Source: JAKLIX01 sp964605655 (GTDB lineage Bacteria > Bacteroidota > Bacteroidia > Bacteroidales > CAIXZF01). From it: DNA of 64,000 nucleotides. Of this stretch, positions 36,093-45,260 are shown one piece after another. Each line of letters opens with the position of its first letter. The stretch's first letter is position 1. The notes under the pieces were generated by a model, which saw only the letters and a program-made list of their open reading frames with translations, was not told the origin of the DNA and ran no database searches. A program made the position numbers and the translations under genes. The stretch lies in NCBI GenBank assembly GCA_964605655.1, contig CAZSDK010000015.1:1-64000 (forward strand), written 5' to 3'.

Positions 36093-39000
36093 ATGACACC
36101 AAGAGCTTCCTTAATACCTTTATTGTCATTCATACTCACGCTCATACTCACACTCCCTTTAGAGGCTCAGGACTGTTACCATGCTGCCTGGGTGAAAGAC
36201 TTCGGAGGGAATTCAGCTTACCAGGGTGTGGTGGATGGCGACCGGCTTCCCGATGGCCGCTTTGTCATTGCCGGATCTTTCACCAATGCCAGCCTCAACC
36301 TTGGCAGTATAACTCTTCCGGCCGACTACGCCTACAATTACTACCTGGCCATTCATGACTCTGCCGGGAATTTCTCTGCTGCTGCCGTGATCGCCAGCGG
36401 GGGTACCATAGAAAAGGTCATAACAGGTGGTGATGGAAGCATTTATGTTACCGGGGAATGGACAGGCAGTATCGTACTCGGTAATGTCACCCTGCCCAAC
36501 ACAACAAGATACAGGGTCTTCGTGGCCAAATTCAGCCCCGATCTTCAGATGGTCTGGCACCGTGGGAGTGACCACATGGCGGCCGACTGCTTTTCCTATG
36601 ATGTGGCAACCGACCTGGAAAAGAATGTATATATATGTGGCACTTTTGAGGATAATGCCTTTAAAATGGGTGAGTTCGAAGCAGATAATGCCGGAGGATG
36701 GAATATGTGGAGCAACGATGCCTTCGTGGCAAAATTTGATTCGAATGGAAACACTCAGTACCTGTTCAGTCTGGGTGGCATCTACGATGATGCCGCCAGG
36801 ACCATCACCGCCGACAGCCTGGGGAATATCTTCGTCACAGGGTCTACCGCCAAATGTCCGGGTTGGATCAGGTTTGATGAACAGGTGGCCCTCCCTTCCG
36901 GTGTGCCCGACAACAGCATGTTCCTTGTCAAGTATGAAGGAGTTAGCGGACACGCACTTTGGGCAAAAATGCTGGGTGGCCTCACCACCTATGACAGGTT
37001 GTTTCCTTATAACGCCTGCCTGGGTGATAACAACAGCCTGATCATCGCAGGCAGCATCACCGGTACCATTAGCTGCCCTCCTCATTTTTATACCGCGGCA
37101 GACCAGAATGCTTTCTTAGCCCGTTTCGACAACAACGGCAACAATGAATGGCTGCAGCAGACCGGCGGACAAAACAGCAGCGAGTACGGATATTATTGCT
37201 TTTATAATAACGGGAGAATAGCCACCACCGGCCGGCTGTTCTCCAACCGGACCTATTGTGCTAATTTTCCGCTCTATGCCACCATGACCAACGGCACCTG
37301 CGAAACCTACAATGCCATGTTTGAATCGAGCGGCAAGCTGATCTGGGCCAGGGCTAACGATCCGTCCAACTACAGCGACTTCTACCCAAGTATCGCCTTC
37401 ATCGACGCTGAAGGGAACCAGCTGTACTGGGGTTCTTATAAGAGCACACAGGTCTGGTACCCCATCACCAAGACCAACTCTTCTTCCTATGTAAAGACCT
37501 TCCTGGCCAAGTTTATTCCGTTTTCGCCTGCCCCGGTATTTACCGTTTCTGCCGGCCCGGACAAGACGACAACCTGCGGTACCCTTGTCCAGCTGCAGGC
37601 AAGCACCACACCAACCAGCATGCCTTTTGGCTGGTATCCCGATCTGGGTTTCTCATCCAATGGTTCTAAAACACCCAACGTAAATCCCGGCAAACCACAG
37701 TCCTACATCTTCTTTGCCACCTACCAGGGCTGTGTAAAATCCGACACCACTTTTGTTGATGTTACCAATTATAATGGTTTTTTCATCGATGCCGGCCCTG
37801 ACCTGGATTTTTGTTCCGGCGATAGTGTTCAGATCACCACCAACAGCAACCAGACGGGGCTCACCTATGCCTGGCTTCCCCAAAAATTCATCAACACGGC
37901 GACTTCAGCCAACCCCTGGGTAAAACCGGTCCTGCCTACCCAATATGTGGTCACGGCCAACTATAACGGCTGCCTGGCGACCGATACCATCTCCATTGTC
38001 CAGCACAACAAGCCCTATATCTATCTTCCGAAACAAGACCAATACTACAGCTGGATACGGTATCACATCTGTGAAGGCACTCCTGTTGAAGTGAACATGG
38101 GAGACCCTGCCAATACTTATACCGTCCTTACTCCTTCACTAACCAGCAGCATCAACAACAATCTCATCACCCTGAATGGCAACTATCCGGGAGGACCGCT
38201 CAAAGTCGAGGCAACAAGCCCTTATGGATGCTATAACAAGGACAGTGTGAACATCATCATCCACAACAACCAGGCTGCACCGGTCATCCTGGGGAGCGTG
38301 CCCGACCGCACCGCCTGTCCGGGCGACAGCATCAAGATCATCGTCTGGCTGACCAACAGCATTCAATACAACTTCCAATACAGCTGGTACGGTGGCTGGC
38401 AGGTCGACTCCATGAACGGCAGCGGATGGAAAGACATCTCCACCTTCGATTTTGAATATCAGGTCACTAACTACAGTGTAGGAGATCCCACGTCGACTTA
38501 TTATACAAGACTGGTCATCCCGACGATAGACTCCGGGATGGATGGTTTCCGCTTCCGTTGCTATGTGAGCGATTACTGTTCACCCCGGGTTTACAGCAAT
38601 GCCGGTACGCTCCATACCGGTCCGAAGATCACCCAGCAGCCGGTCTCCGTGAAGATGCTGTGCCAGAATGCCACCGACTCAGTCTTTGTCAACAGCAGCT
38701 CTGCCAATGTGCAATATCAATGGGAACTTTGGCAGAACGGCAGCTGGACCCCCCTGGTGGAACAACCCGGCGTGATCACCTCCAACGGCCGTTTCCTTCG
38801 TTTTCAACAGGCACAGCCCGCCCTCGACAGTACGCTGGTTCGATGTACACTAAGCGGTTGCAACGGATCGGCACCCGTTAATAGTAATACCTCCCTTATA
38901 CGTGTGGTGCCGGTACCTTCGGTCGTCTGGCAAACGCATTACGACACGGTTTGTCCGGGCACCCCCGACAGCCTGATGGTGATCCCCAACAGTGACTTTT

Positions 39001-40388
39001 TCACCCTGAACTGGTATGCCAATAATGTTGCTATGACAGGCAACACCAGTCAGTTGTCGGGTTATAATACCAACAAGCTGAAATTCAACCCGGTGATGAT
39101 GGCTCAGACCAATGTGGATTATAAACTGAAGATGACCTATTCCCAGTGTGCTTTCAGCGCATACAGCGATACGACCGGCTTCATTGTCATCCAGGTACCT
39201 GCTGTCAGTTGGACGGGCAACATGATCACCACCTGTATCAATGCAGCCCCCATTACCCTCAGCGGGGCGACACCGGCCGGGGGTACTTATAGCGGGCCCG
39301 GTGTGGTGGGAGGTGTATTTTACCCCTCCCTGGCCGGTCTTGGGAGCTTCATCCTGAGTTATTCGGTGAGCAGCTCCACTCCTGGATGCAACGGCACCGC
39401 CCTTCACTCCGTCTGGGTGCAGGACCTTCCCACCGTAAGCTGGCCCGGGAACAATATGCAGTTCTGCACCAACAGTAACAACTACTACCTTACGGGAGGG
39501 TCTCCTTCTTTTGGCACCTATTCGGGTCCGGGTGTCAGCGGCAACTGGTTCAACCCGGCCAGTGCAGGTCCGGGCGTCCATACCATCACCTATTCCTATA
39601 CCTACCCCACCACAGGCTGCACCAATTCAGCCACCCGTACCTTCACCGTTGGCACTCAGCCCAATGTCAGCTGGCCGGGAGGCACCCACTATCTCTGCCT
39701 TTCCTCCCCTGCCCTGTTGCTGACAGGAGGCATTCCTTCCGGAGGCACCTACTTCGGAACGGGTGTTAACGGTAACTTTTTCGATCCCATGCTCAGCGGA
39801 ACCGGGAGTTTCAACATCTCTTACTCTTATGAAGACCCCCTGGTCTCAAGTTGCCAGGGAAGCACCAGCCGTTCTTTCGTTGTCAATCCTGACCCTTTTG
39901 CCACCTGGCCCGGTGGTCAGCTGAATTACTGTATCGACGATCTCCCTGACAGCTGTTTCGGGGCACTGCCCACCGGAGGAACTTATTCCGGTAACGGGGT
40001 CAGCAACAATATGTTCTATCCCCAGGTAGCCGGGCTGGGTTTCCACACCATCACCTATACCTATATCCATCCCCTCGACAGCTGTCAGGACGAGGTAACC
40101 CGCACCTACTACGTTGATGGGTGTGTAGGGATGGATGAAGCCACATCAGAACCGGTGAAGGTGCACCTGCAGCAGGGAAATCTCCTTTTGGAATTTCCGG
40201 CAGAACTCACGGAAGCCGCCAGATTGTCCTTGTACACCCTTTTAGGCCAGGAGATCCATCATAATACCATTCCCCAGGGAAGCACCACTTTTTATACCAC
40301 TGTCTATCCCGGAGCCTTCACCATGGCCGTGCTCCGCTTGTCAGGCTCCTGGGGCACCAGGGTCATCAAGCTCGTTAACAACCACTAA
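36093..40388 (+). CDS. Giant secreted SBBP/PKD-like repeat protein with degenerate T9SS type A C terminus
   Basis: A 1431-aa protein with a signal peptide (cleavage near PLEAQ). Residues about 25-480 carry SBBP-like beta-propeller repeats (VTGEWTGSIVLG, FVTGSTAKCPG). Several Ig- or PKD-like domains follow (FTVSAGPDKTTTCG). Residues about 1030-1350 hold four copies of the GG-TYSGPGV module that dominates the first gene of the window. The last about 80 residues resemble a T9SS type A domain (LSLYTLLGQEI ... GTRVIKLVNN) but lack a clear PNP motif, so export by T9SS is likely rather than certain. The gene starts 61 nt after the terminator of the PorP operon and has its own transcript. Confidence 0.88.
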   Translation: MTPRASLIPLLSFILTLILTLPLEAQDCYHAAWVKDFGGNSAYQGVVDGDRLPDGRFVIAGSFTNASLNLGSITLPADYAYNYYLAIHDSAGNFSAAAVIASGGTIEKVITGGDGSIYVTGEWTGSIVLGNVTLPNTTRYRVFVAKFSPDLQMVWHRGSDHMAADCFSYDVATDLEKNVYICGTFEDNAFKMGEFEADNAGGWNMWSNDAFVAKFDSNGNTQYLFSLGGIYDDAARTITADSLGNIFVTGSTAKCPGWIRFDEQVALPSGVPDNSMFLVKYEGVSGHALWAKMLGGLTTYDRLFPYNACLGDNNSLIIAGSITGTISCPPHFYTAADQNAFLARFDNNGNNEWLQQTGGQNSSEYGYYCFYNNGRIATTGRLFSNRTYCANFPLYATMTNGTCETYNAMFESSGKLIWARANDPSNYSDFYPSIAFIDAEGNQLYWGSYKSTQVWYPITKTNSSSYVKTFLAKFIPFSPAPVFTVSAGPDKTTTCGTLVQLQASTTPTSMPFGWYPDLGFSSNGSKTPNVNPGKPQSYIFFATYQGCVKSDTTFVDVTNYNGFFIDAGPDLDFCSGDSVQITTNSNQTGLTYAWLPQKFINTATSANPWVKPVLPTQYVVTANYNGCLATDTISIVQHNKPYIYLPKQDQYYSWIRYHICEGTPVEVNMGDPANTYTVLTPSLTSSINNNLITLNGNYPGGPLKVEATSPYGCYNKDSVNIIIHNNQAAPVILGSVPDRTACPGDSIKIIVWLTNSIQYNFQYSWYGGWQVDSMNGSGWKDISTFDFEYQVTNYSVGDPTSTYYTRLVIPTIDSGMDGFRFRCYVSDYCSPRVYSNAGTLHTGPKITQQPVSVKMLCQNATDSVFVNSSSANVQYQWELWQNGSWTPLVEQPGVITSNGRFLRFQQAQPALDSTLVRCTLSGCNGSAPVNSNTSLIRVVPVPSVVWQTHYDTVCPGTPDSLMVIPNSDFFTLNWYANNVAMTGNTSQLSGYNTNKLKFNPVMMAQTNVDYKLKMTYSQCAFSAYSDTTGFIVIQVPAVSWTGNMITTCINAAPITLSGATPAGGTYSGPGVVGGVFYPSLAGLGSFILSYSVSSSTPGCNGTALHSVWVQDLPTVSWPGNNMQFCTNSNNYYLTGGSPSFGTYSGPGVSGNWFNPASAGPGVHTITYSYTYPTTGCTNSATRTFTVGTQPNVSWPGGTHYLCLSSPALLLTGGIPSGGTYFGTGVNGNFFDPMLSGTGSFNISYSYEDPLVSSCQGSTSRSFVVNPDPFATWPGGQLNYCIDDLPDSCFGALPTGGTYSGNGVSNNMFYPQVAGLGFHTITYTYIHPLDSCQDEVTRTYYVDGCVGMDEATSEPVKVHLQQGNLLLEFPAELTEAARLSLYTLLGQEIHHNTIPQGSTTFYTTVYPGAFTMAVLRLSGSWGTRVIKLVNNH

Positions 40389-40433
40389 TAGCGCTTATCA
40401 TCGATAGGTGATTGAATCATAAGACCTGGCGTT

Positions 40434-41243
40434 TTATTTACTCAACCTCAGGATGTTCCAGGCACCTTTGACCACCAGGAAGAAGACGATGGTGCCTATG
40501 ATTAGGTCGGGTTTGTTGGATTGAAGGAGATAAACCAATGTTCCGGCGATGATGACCCCCAGGTTGATGATGACATCATTGGAGGTGAAGATGAGGCTGG
40601 CTTTGATATGGGCTTCATGTTTGGAGCCTGACGTTTGCAGGAGGACCAGACATATCGCATTTGCCAAAAGGGCAAAAACCGAAACGATGATCATTATGGA
40701 AAAGGAAGGAACATCCTGTAGGGTGACAAAGCGCCTGACGACCTCCATTAAACCGATTGCAGCCAGGATGACCTGAAAAGAGCCTGCCCAAAGAGCTATT
40801 CTTTTCTTGGCAGCGACAGCCCTTCCGACCACCATCAGGCTCATCCCATAAACCACGGAATCGGCCAGCATATCGAGGCTGTCGGCTGCCAGTCCCATAG
40901 ATCCCGACAGCAGTCCTGTGGTCAGCTCAATCGCAAAAAACGAGAAGTTAATAAGGAGCACTGTCAGAAGCAGTTTACGCTGCCGTGTATCCTCCTGAAT
41001 ATCAATATCTCCAACAGAATCAGTGGATAACATTTTCCCTCCCAGATCCAGGTCGAGGATGGATCGTTCTATGATATCCGCCGATCCCTTGTGCCAGACC
41101 ACCAAAGTACGGTCAGCCAGATCGAACTCGAGTTTCCTGATCCCGTCGATCCCGTCCAGTTTCATGCGGATCAGGTTTTCCTCGGATGGGCAATCCATTT
41201 TTGAGATACTGAAAACTGTCTTAAGTATTATTGGTGATGTCAT
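40434..41243 (-). CDS. CDF-type cation transporter with N-terminal HMA-like domain
   Basis: A 269-aa protein from the chosen ATG; an extension to 41411 would add 56 residues of unrelated composition. Residues 1-75 are an HMA-like ferredoxin fold in which the usual GMxCxxC is KMDCPSEENLIRMKL, with one Cys. A six-helix CDF membrane region follows (residues about 95-265), with DSLDMLAD in helix 2 and SNDVIINLG in helix 5 as likely metal ligands. It exports a divalent metal such as Zn, Co or Cd; the ion cannot be told from sequence. It is not in an obvious operon. Confidence 0.85.
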   Translation of the reverse strand: MTSPIILKTVFSISKMDCPSEENLIRMKLDGIDGIRKLEFDLADRTLVVWHKGSADIIERSILDLDLGGKMLSTDSVGDIDIQEDTRQRKLLLTVLLINFSFFAIELTTGLLSGSMGLAADSLDMLADSVVYGMSLMVVGRAVAAKKRIALWAGSFQVILAAIGLMEVVRRFVTLQDVPSFSIMIIVSVFALLANAICLVLLQTSGSKHEAHIKASLIFTSNDVIINLGVIIAGTLVYLLQSNKPDLIIGTIVFFLVVKGAWNILRLSK

Positions 41244-41394
41244 GACAAGGATCAGATAAGTGAGTTTATCGCTGATGCATTCGCAGCATGAATCCCTAAA
41301 AATACAAATTCGTTGAAGGAGTGTCGTGGTGCCGGGCTGAGATTTGCGGTCAAATATTGGGTCAGTTCCTTCTCTATAACGATGATGTACAGAC

Positions 41395-41475
41395 AAACAA
41401 CTGATAATCATATTTTTACCGCAGAGGCGCAGGGTCGCAGAGAAACTCAGTGTCTCAGCGTCTCAGCGGTAAAAC
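41395..41475. repeat. 81-bp dispersed palindromic repeat, copy A
   Basis: Begins AAACAACTGATAATCATATT. After TTTTACCGC it contains an imperfect palindrome rich in CGCAGAG and ends with GCGGTAAAAC; the terminal TTTTACCGC / GCGGTAAAA is a perfect inverted repeat. Copy B at 42900 has the same length and is identical over the first 38 nt, with scattered changes after that. It is probably a non-coding MITE- or REP-like element. Confidence 0.85.
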
Positions 41476-41491
41476 AAATGTATCTATCTGA

Positions 41492-41543
41492 CTCAAGTGC
41501 CTTAAGTGGTGAAAAACACTTAGGACACTTAGAACACTTTAGA
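41492..41543. repeat. AAGTGCCTTAAGTGG-type palindromic repeat, copy 1
   Basis: An imperfect palindrome of CTTAAGTG and CACTTAG units around a GAAA centre. The 16-mer AAGTGCCTTAAGTGGT recurs exactly at 63849-63864 beside the assembly gap. It lies just after copy A of the 81-bp repeat. Confidence 0.75.
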
Positions 41544-41576
41544 ATTTATTGATAATCAATAAGTACCGATCCTATA

Positions 41577-42665
41577 TTAGTATTGCTGCCGGTAAAATCT
41601 GTGATTTTCGTCAACCACAATCCCGTTATCGGTAAACCAGGCCACAAAGTTTTCCCATTTTGTAGTATTATCGGTATACCATTTATCGAACCCCTCTTCA
41701 TCCCCCTTCATCAAGATCCAGTGGTTGTATGATTCAAGATGCCCGGCATCCTTCACTTTTTTCTGAAATTCGAACAGCAGGTTCGGGTACGTTTTATCAA
41801 ATCCTCGGCTGATGTAGTTTTCAAGAAAGTTGCTCCTGACAACATCTAACGAATTGATATCCAATGATTTTATAGAGATTATGGATAAAATGAGTGTAGG
41901 CTCATACACACCGATGCCATAGGGCAGCTTTGATAAGTCAGGGTTCCCTCCAGGATCGATTTCAATGGTCGCGTTTTTACTAAAACTGACACTCAGGGTG
42001 GTATCACTGGTAAAGGTGATCTCACTCTTATAAGTATCATAAAGAAGTTTGCTGATCTCGGCTGTTCGCTTGCTGTTTCGCTCCAGGTTCATAAATAACT
42101 CACCATAGATCATCCCCCAAACTTCTTCCGTGGAATTGCAGTAGATCAAGGCAGCCCTGTAATAGTTGGATGGGAATTCAGGGTCCAGCTTGATGCCTTT
42201 CTCATAGAACGGAAGTGCTTTTTCATATTCTTTCTTATTCCAAAACACATTTCCCTTTTCAAGAAGAATCACTCCTGAATTCGGGAAGCGCTCCAGACCG
42301 GCATCATAAGATTTGAATGCCTTATCGGTCTTACCAAGGATATCATAGCTATTTCCAAGCAGTTGAAAGAGTTGTTCGGTGACATCCTTGTGATCGATGT
42401 TTTTTTCCAGGATTTTGATGGCTTGCTTATAATCTTCCTTCAGATAATAGGCATACGCCAGCTCATAAGGATAATCAAACCGCCCGGGATCAAGCACCTG
42501 AGCTTCTTCCAACAGTTTAATACTTTCATCATACTTTCCATTATCCATCAGTTCAACGGCCTCGCGTGCCTTTGCAAGTGCAGATTCAGCATTACTCTGA
42601 GCATTAACCAGTTGTCCAAGGCAAAAAACAAGTACAAGTCCTAACGGTAAGCATTTTCTTAGCAT
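41577..42665 (-). CDS. TPR-repeat exported protein
   Basis: A 362-aa protein with a signal peptide (cleavage near LVNAQ). Residues about 28-180 hold four to five tetratricopeptide repeats (NGKYDESIKLLEEAQVLDPG, KEDYKQAIKILEKN, KTDKAFKSYDAGLERFPN). The C-terminal about 180 residues have no recognisable family. It probably works in the periplasm or at the membrane as a protein-interaction module. It stands alone between dispersed repeats. Confidence 0.85.
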   Translation of the reverse strand: MLRKCLPLGLVLVFCLGQLVNAQSNAESALAKAREAVELMDNGKYDESIKLLEEAQVLDPGRFDYPYELAYAYYLKEDYKQAIKILEKNIDHKDVTEQLFQLLGNSYDILGKTDKAFKSYDAGLERFPNSGVILLEKGNVFWNKKEYEKALPFYEKGIKLDPEFPSNYYRAALIYCNSTEEVWGMIYGELFMNLERNSKRTAEISKLLYDTYKSEITFTSDTTLSVSFSKNATIEIDPGGNPDLSKLPYGIGVYEPTLILSIISIKSLDINSLDVVRSNFLENYISRGFDKTYPNLLFEFQKKVKDAGHLESYNHWILMKGDEEGFDKWYTDNTTKWENFVAWFTDNGIVVDENHRFYRQQY

Positions 42666-42899
42666 AACAAGTTTATATTAAATTTCACTGAATATTAATT
42701 TGTGCAAGATCGGAGCTTTGCGGTCGGGTATTAATGAAGTGGAATCAATATCCAAAGATACGAAGGATAAGAATGTGTTTTTAATGATTTTTCACTACGA
42801 ACCCTCTTTCGAGTAGTCATGGGACCCTGATAAAAATCATCCGGACAAGTAGTGGCTCATAGTGGAGCGGCATGATCTCTGCCGTGCCGTTTCGACGGT

Positions 42900-42980
42900 A
42901 AACAACTGATAATCATATTTTTACCGCAGAGGCGCAGTGTCGCAGAGAAACTCCGCGTCTTTGCGTCCCTGCGGTAAAAC
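42900..42980. repeat. 81-bp dispersed palindromic repeat, copy B
   Basis: Same length and ends as copy A at 41395. The first 38 nt are identical, as are the segment GTCGCAGAGAAACTC and the terminal GCGGTAAAAC; the differing bases are all in the right-hand arm. Same orientation as copy A. Confidence 0.85.
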
Positions 42981-43076
42981 CCTCTTAATCAACAATATAG
43001 ATCTATAATACAATCACAAAGTCAACCAAAAACAAAAAACCACCTACCCAAAATGTGGATAAGTGGCTGATTATCT

Positions 43077-43095
43077 AAGTGAACCCGGAGGGACT
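43077..43095. repeat. Partial copy of the tRNA-Arg 3' end
   Basis: The 19-mer AAGTGAACCCGGAGGGACT is repeated exactly at 43158-43176, where it covers the 3' acceptor and part of the T-arm of tRNA-Arg. The copy is followed by CCCG(CTTCGCTCCGCTTAT)CGGG, a short hairpin, not by the rest of a tRNA. It may be an integration scar. Confidence 0.7.
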
Positions 43096-43161
43096 TCCCG
43101 CTTCGCTCCGCTTATCGGGATAAACTTCTCGTCCCTGGAGACATTATGAGAAATGGAAAGT

Positions 43162-43234
43162 GAACCCGGAGGGACTCGAACCCCCAACCTTCTGATCCGT
43201 AGTCAGATGCTCTATCCAATTAAGCCACGGGTCC
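43162..43234 (-). tRNA. tRNA-Arg (anticodon ACG)
   Basis: A 73-nt cloverleaf on the minus strand with acceptor GGACCCG / CGGGTTC (with one G-U pair). The anticodon stem-loop is TCTGA CTACGGA TCAGA, giving ACG, normally modified to ICG. The T-arm holds GGTTCGAGTCC. CCA is not encoded. Its promoter is directly upstream. Confidence 0.95.
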
Positions 43235-43243
43235 AAACCGCTG

Positions 43244-43273
43244 CAAAGGTAATAAATTTAAAGGAGCTGCAAA
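43244..43273 (-). promoter_or_regulatory. Promoter of tRNA-Arg
   Basis: On the minus strand, TTTG (43270-43273), an 18-nt spacer and TACCTTTG (43244-43251), with the -7 box ending 9 nt before the mature tRNA. Confidence 0.75.
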
Positions 43274-43396
43274 ACATCAGTTGAATTTCAGAAGGCTTTC
43301 CCCTATCCGGACACTCCGTTTATCATCATCGATTCATTAAAATCCTTCCCCGGGTTCGTTGGGATTCATTACCTTTGTATCACTACTACTCTTTCC

Positions 43397-44269
43397 ATGA
43401 TGAGAACCTGGCCCTCATATATAAAGGTCATCATTCTTCTTGCCTCCCTGATATCAGGCGTGAAGTGTTACGCCCAAACCGGCGATGACGACACCCTCTC
43501 CAGGTTTTCTTATGGGATGAATGTCGGCTTTTATTTCCCCGACAATCATCCGGCTGCCTTCTACAACGGCAGCCCGGTCAACGAAAACAAGCTGGACCTT
43601 ATCCTGAAGAACAAATATTATATGGCCGGGATAGACACGGTGCTGAACCCATACCGGATTGACACCACGCATCCTTACGATCTTCCCTCGGAAATGAAAT
43701 ACAGTCCTGCCTATTCCATCGGGTTTTATGTTCGCTATGAACTCAGCAAAAACCTGGGGGTGTTTGCCCAGTTCAACTTCGTGAAGCTGACCGCCAAGGA
43801 TGTATTTCTTTTGAACATGGATGCCCCCCAGGGCTATAACCTCGATCCTACCTACAAGATTTGCGATATTTGGGGCAAAGAAAAGCGGGTGAACATCGAT
43901 ATCGGCATCAGCAAGTATTATAACCTGGCCCCAAAAATGGTGCTTTTCTATGAAAGTGGACTGAACATCAACAATACAAGGGTCATTGAAAATAAAATTC
44001 GGATCGGTGAACAAACCTTCAGCCTGGTGAATCAATACGGGAACCAAAGCTATGTGCCTAATTCACAGCTTACACAATACGAGATGATCCAGGGTGGTGT
44101 GGGATTCGGTGTTTTCGCTACCGGGGGAGTCCGCCTCATCTTCAACGACTACCTGAGCGTCGACCCGGGTGCCACCTTCTACTGGAAAGGGATCAACCTG
44201 GGTACCTACGACGGGTTCCGTCCCAATTTCAATTTCTTCGTCCGGTTCTCTTTTAAAAAGCTGCTCTGA
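43397..44269 (+). CDS. Conserved hypothetical outer-membrane beta-barrel protein
   Basis: A 290-aa protein with a signal peptide (VIILLASLISGVKCYAQ). Strand patterns such as SYGMNVGFYFP, SIGFYVRYELSKNLGVFAQF and NFNFFVRFSFKKLL, the last ending with aromatic residues, suggest a porin-like barrel of the Bacteroidota outer-membrane type. No named family is recognised. A TACCTTTG box at 43370-43377 is the probable promoter. Its stop codon overlaps the start of the CDF gene by one base. Confidence 0.72.
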   Translation: MMRTWPSYIKVIILLASLISGVKCYAQTGDDDTLSRFSYGMNVGFYFPDNHPAAFYNGSPVNENKLDLILKNKYYMAGIDTVLNPYRIDTTHPYDLPSEMKYSPAYSIGFYVRYELSKNLGVFAQFNFVKLTAKDVFLLNMDAPQGYNLDPTYKICDIWGKEKRVNIDIGISKYYNLAPKMVLFYESGLNINNTRVIENKIRIGEQTFSLVNQYGNQSYVPNSQLTQYEMIQGGVGFGVFATGGVRLIFNDYLSVDPGATFYWKGINLGTYDGFRPNFNFFVRFSFKKLL

Positions 44270-45123
44270 TGAGTGAAAAGGTACGAACAGCACGGTTATC
44301 GGTCGTCTCCAATTCCGTGCTCATTGCATTGAAGCTGGTCACAGGCCTCATCACCGGGTCGATCAGTATCATTTCCGAAGCCATCCACTCCTTTATTGAC
44401 CTCCTGGCCGCTATCATTGCTTTTTTCTCAGTGAAGATCTCCGATACGCCTCCCGACAGCCGGCATCCATACGGGCACGGTAAGTTTGAAAACCTTTCCG
44501 GGGTAATAGAGGGGATCCTCATTTTCGTGGCGGCAGGGTGGATCATCTTCGAAGCCATCAAAAAAATCCTGCACCCCGCTGAAGTGGAGTCTTTTGGACT
44601 GGGTTTCGTGGTGATGATGATATCTGGTATAGTTAACATATTTGTTTCCAGACTCTTATACAAGACAGCAAAAAAGACGGATTCCATTGCCCTAAGGGCT
44701 GATGCCCTTCACCTGAGCACCGATGTTTTCACTTCCTTTGGTGTTGCGCTGGGTTTGCTGATCATCTGGATTACCGGCTGGTATTTTATGGATCCGGTAA
44801 TCGCTATCATTGTGGCTCTTTTTATCATTAAGGAAGCTTATGAACTGGTGGTAACGGCCTACCAGCCGCTTTTAGACGTCACGCTTGAAGATGAAGAAAT
44901 GAAGATCATCCAAAGGACGATACAGGAGCACTTAGGGGACAATATGGACTTTCACCAGCTCCGTACAAGGAAAGCCGGTGCCTACCGTTATGTTGACCTG
45001 CACCTGGAGGTCCCCGGAGAGCTGACGGTGCATCAGTCGCACCAGTTATGTGATCTTATTGAGGAGGAAATAAAAGGTAAGATCCGTAAAGTGGAAGTCT
45101 CTATCCACGTGGAACCAAAGTAA
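44269..45123 (+). CDS. Cation diffusion facilitator (ZnT-like) transporter
   Basis: A 284-aa CDF exporter. About six transmembrane helices in the first 205 residues carry metal ligands HSFID in helix 2 and HLSTD in helix 5, the HDHD pattern associated with zinc specificity. A histidine-containing loop DSRHPYGHGKFENLSG lies between. The C-terminal cytoplasmic domain (DVTLEDEEMKIIQRTIQ ... HLEVPGELTVHQSH) is the CDF dimerisation domain. It starts one base inside the stop of the barrel-protein gene, so the two are translationally linked. It is unrelated in layout to the HMA-containing CDF at 40434. Confidence 0.93.
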   Translation: MSEKVRTARLSVVSNSVLIALKLVTGLITGSISIISEAIHSFIDLLAAIIAFFSVKISDTPPDSRHPYGHGKFENLSGVIEGILIFVAAGWIIFEAIKKILHPAEVESFGLGFVVMMISGIVNIFVSRLLYKTAKKTDSIALRADALHLSTDVFTSFGVALGLLIIWITGWYFMDPVIAIIVALFIIKEAYELVVTAYQPLLDVTLEDEEMKIIQRTIQEHLGDNMDFHQLRTRKAGAYRYVDLHLEVPGELTVHQSHQLCDLIEEEIKGKIRKVEVSIHVEPK

Positions 45124-45150
45124 ATGCTAGATGGCCAGAATGATTTTTGA

Positions 45151-45253
<103 letters not shown>

Positions 45254-45260
<7 letters not shown>

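Larger units (their letters stand above)
42666..43161. other. Gene-free region with repeats
   Basis: 496 nt without a credible gene. It holds copy B of the 81-bp repeat (42900-42980) and the copy of the tRNA-Arg 3' end (43077-43095). The part before 42900 shows no structure that I can name. Confidence 0.7.

Noticed and set aside
36213..39581. Long minus-strand frames (290 and 243 codons) opposite the giant secreted protein
   Set aside because: Antisense to repeats with biased codon use; no motifs.
41244..41411. 56-codon N-terminal extension of the CDF gene
   Set aside because: The extension is Cys/Arg-rich, unlike CDF or HMA sequence; the ATG at 41243 starts a normal HMA-like domain.
43077..43157. 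Second tRNA gene before tRNA-Arg
   Set aside because: Only the 19-nt end is repeated; the rest does not fold into a cloverleaf.
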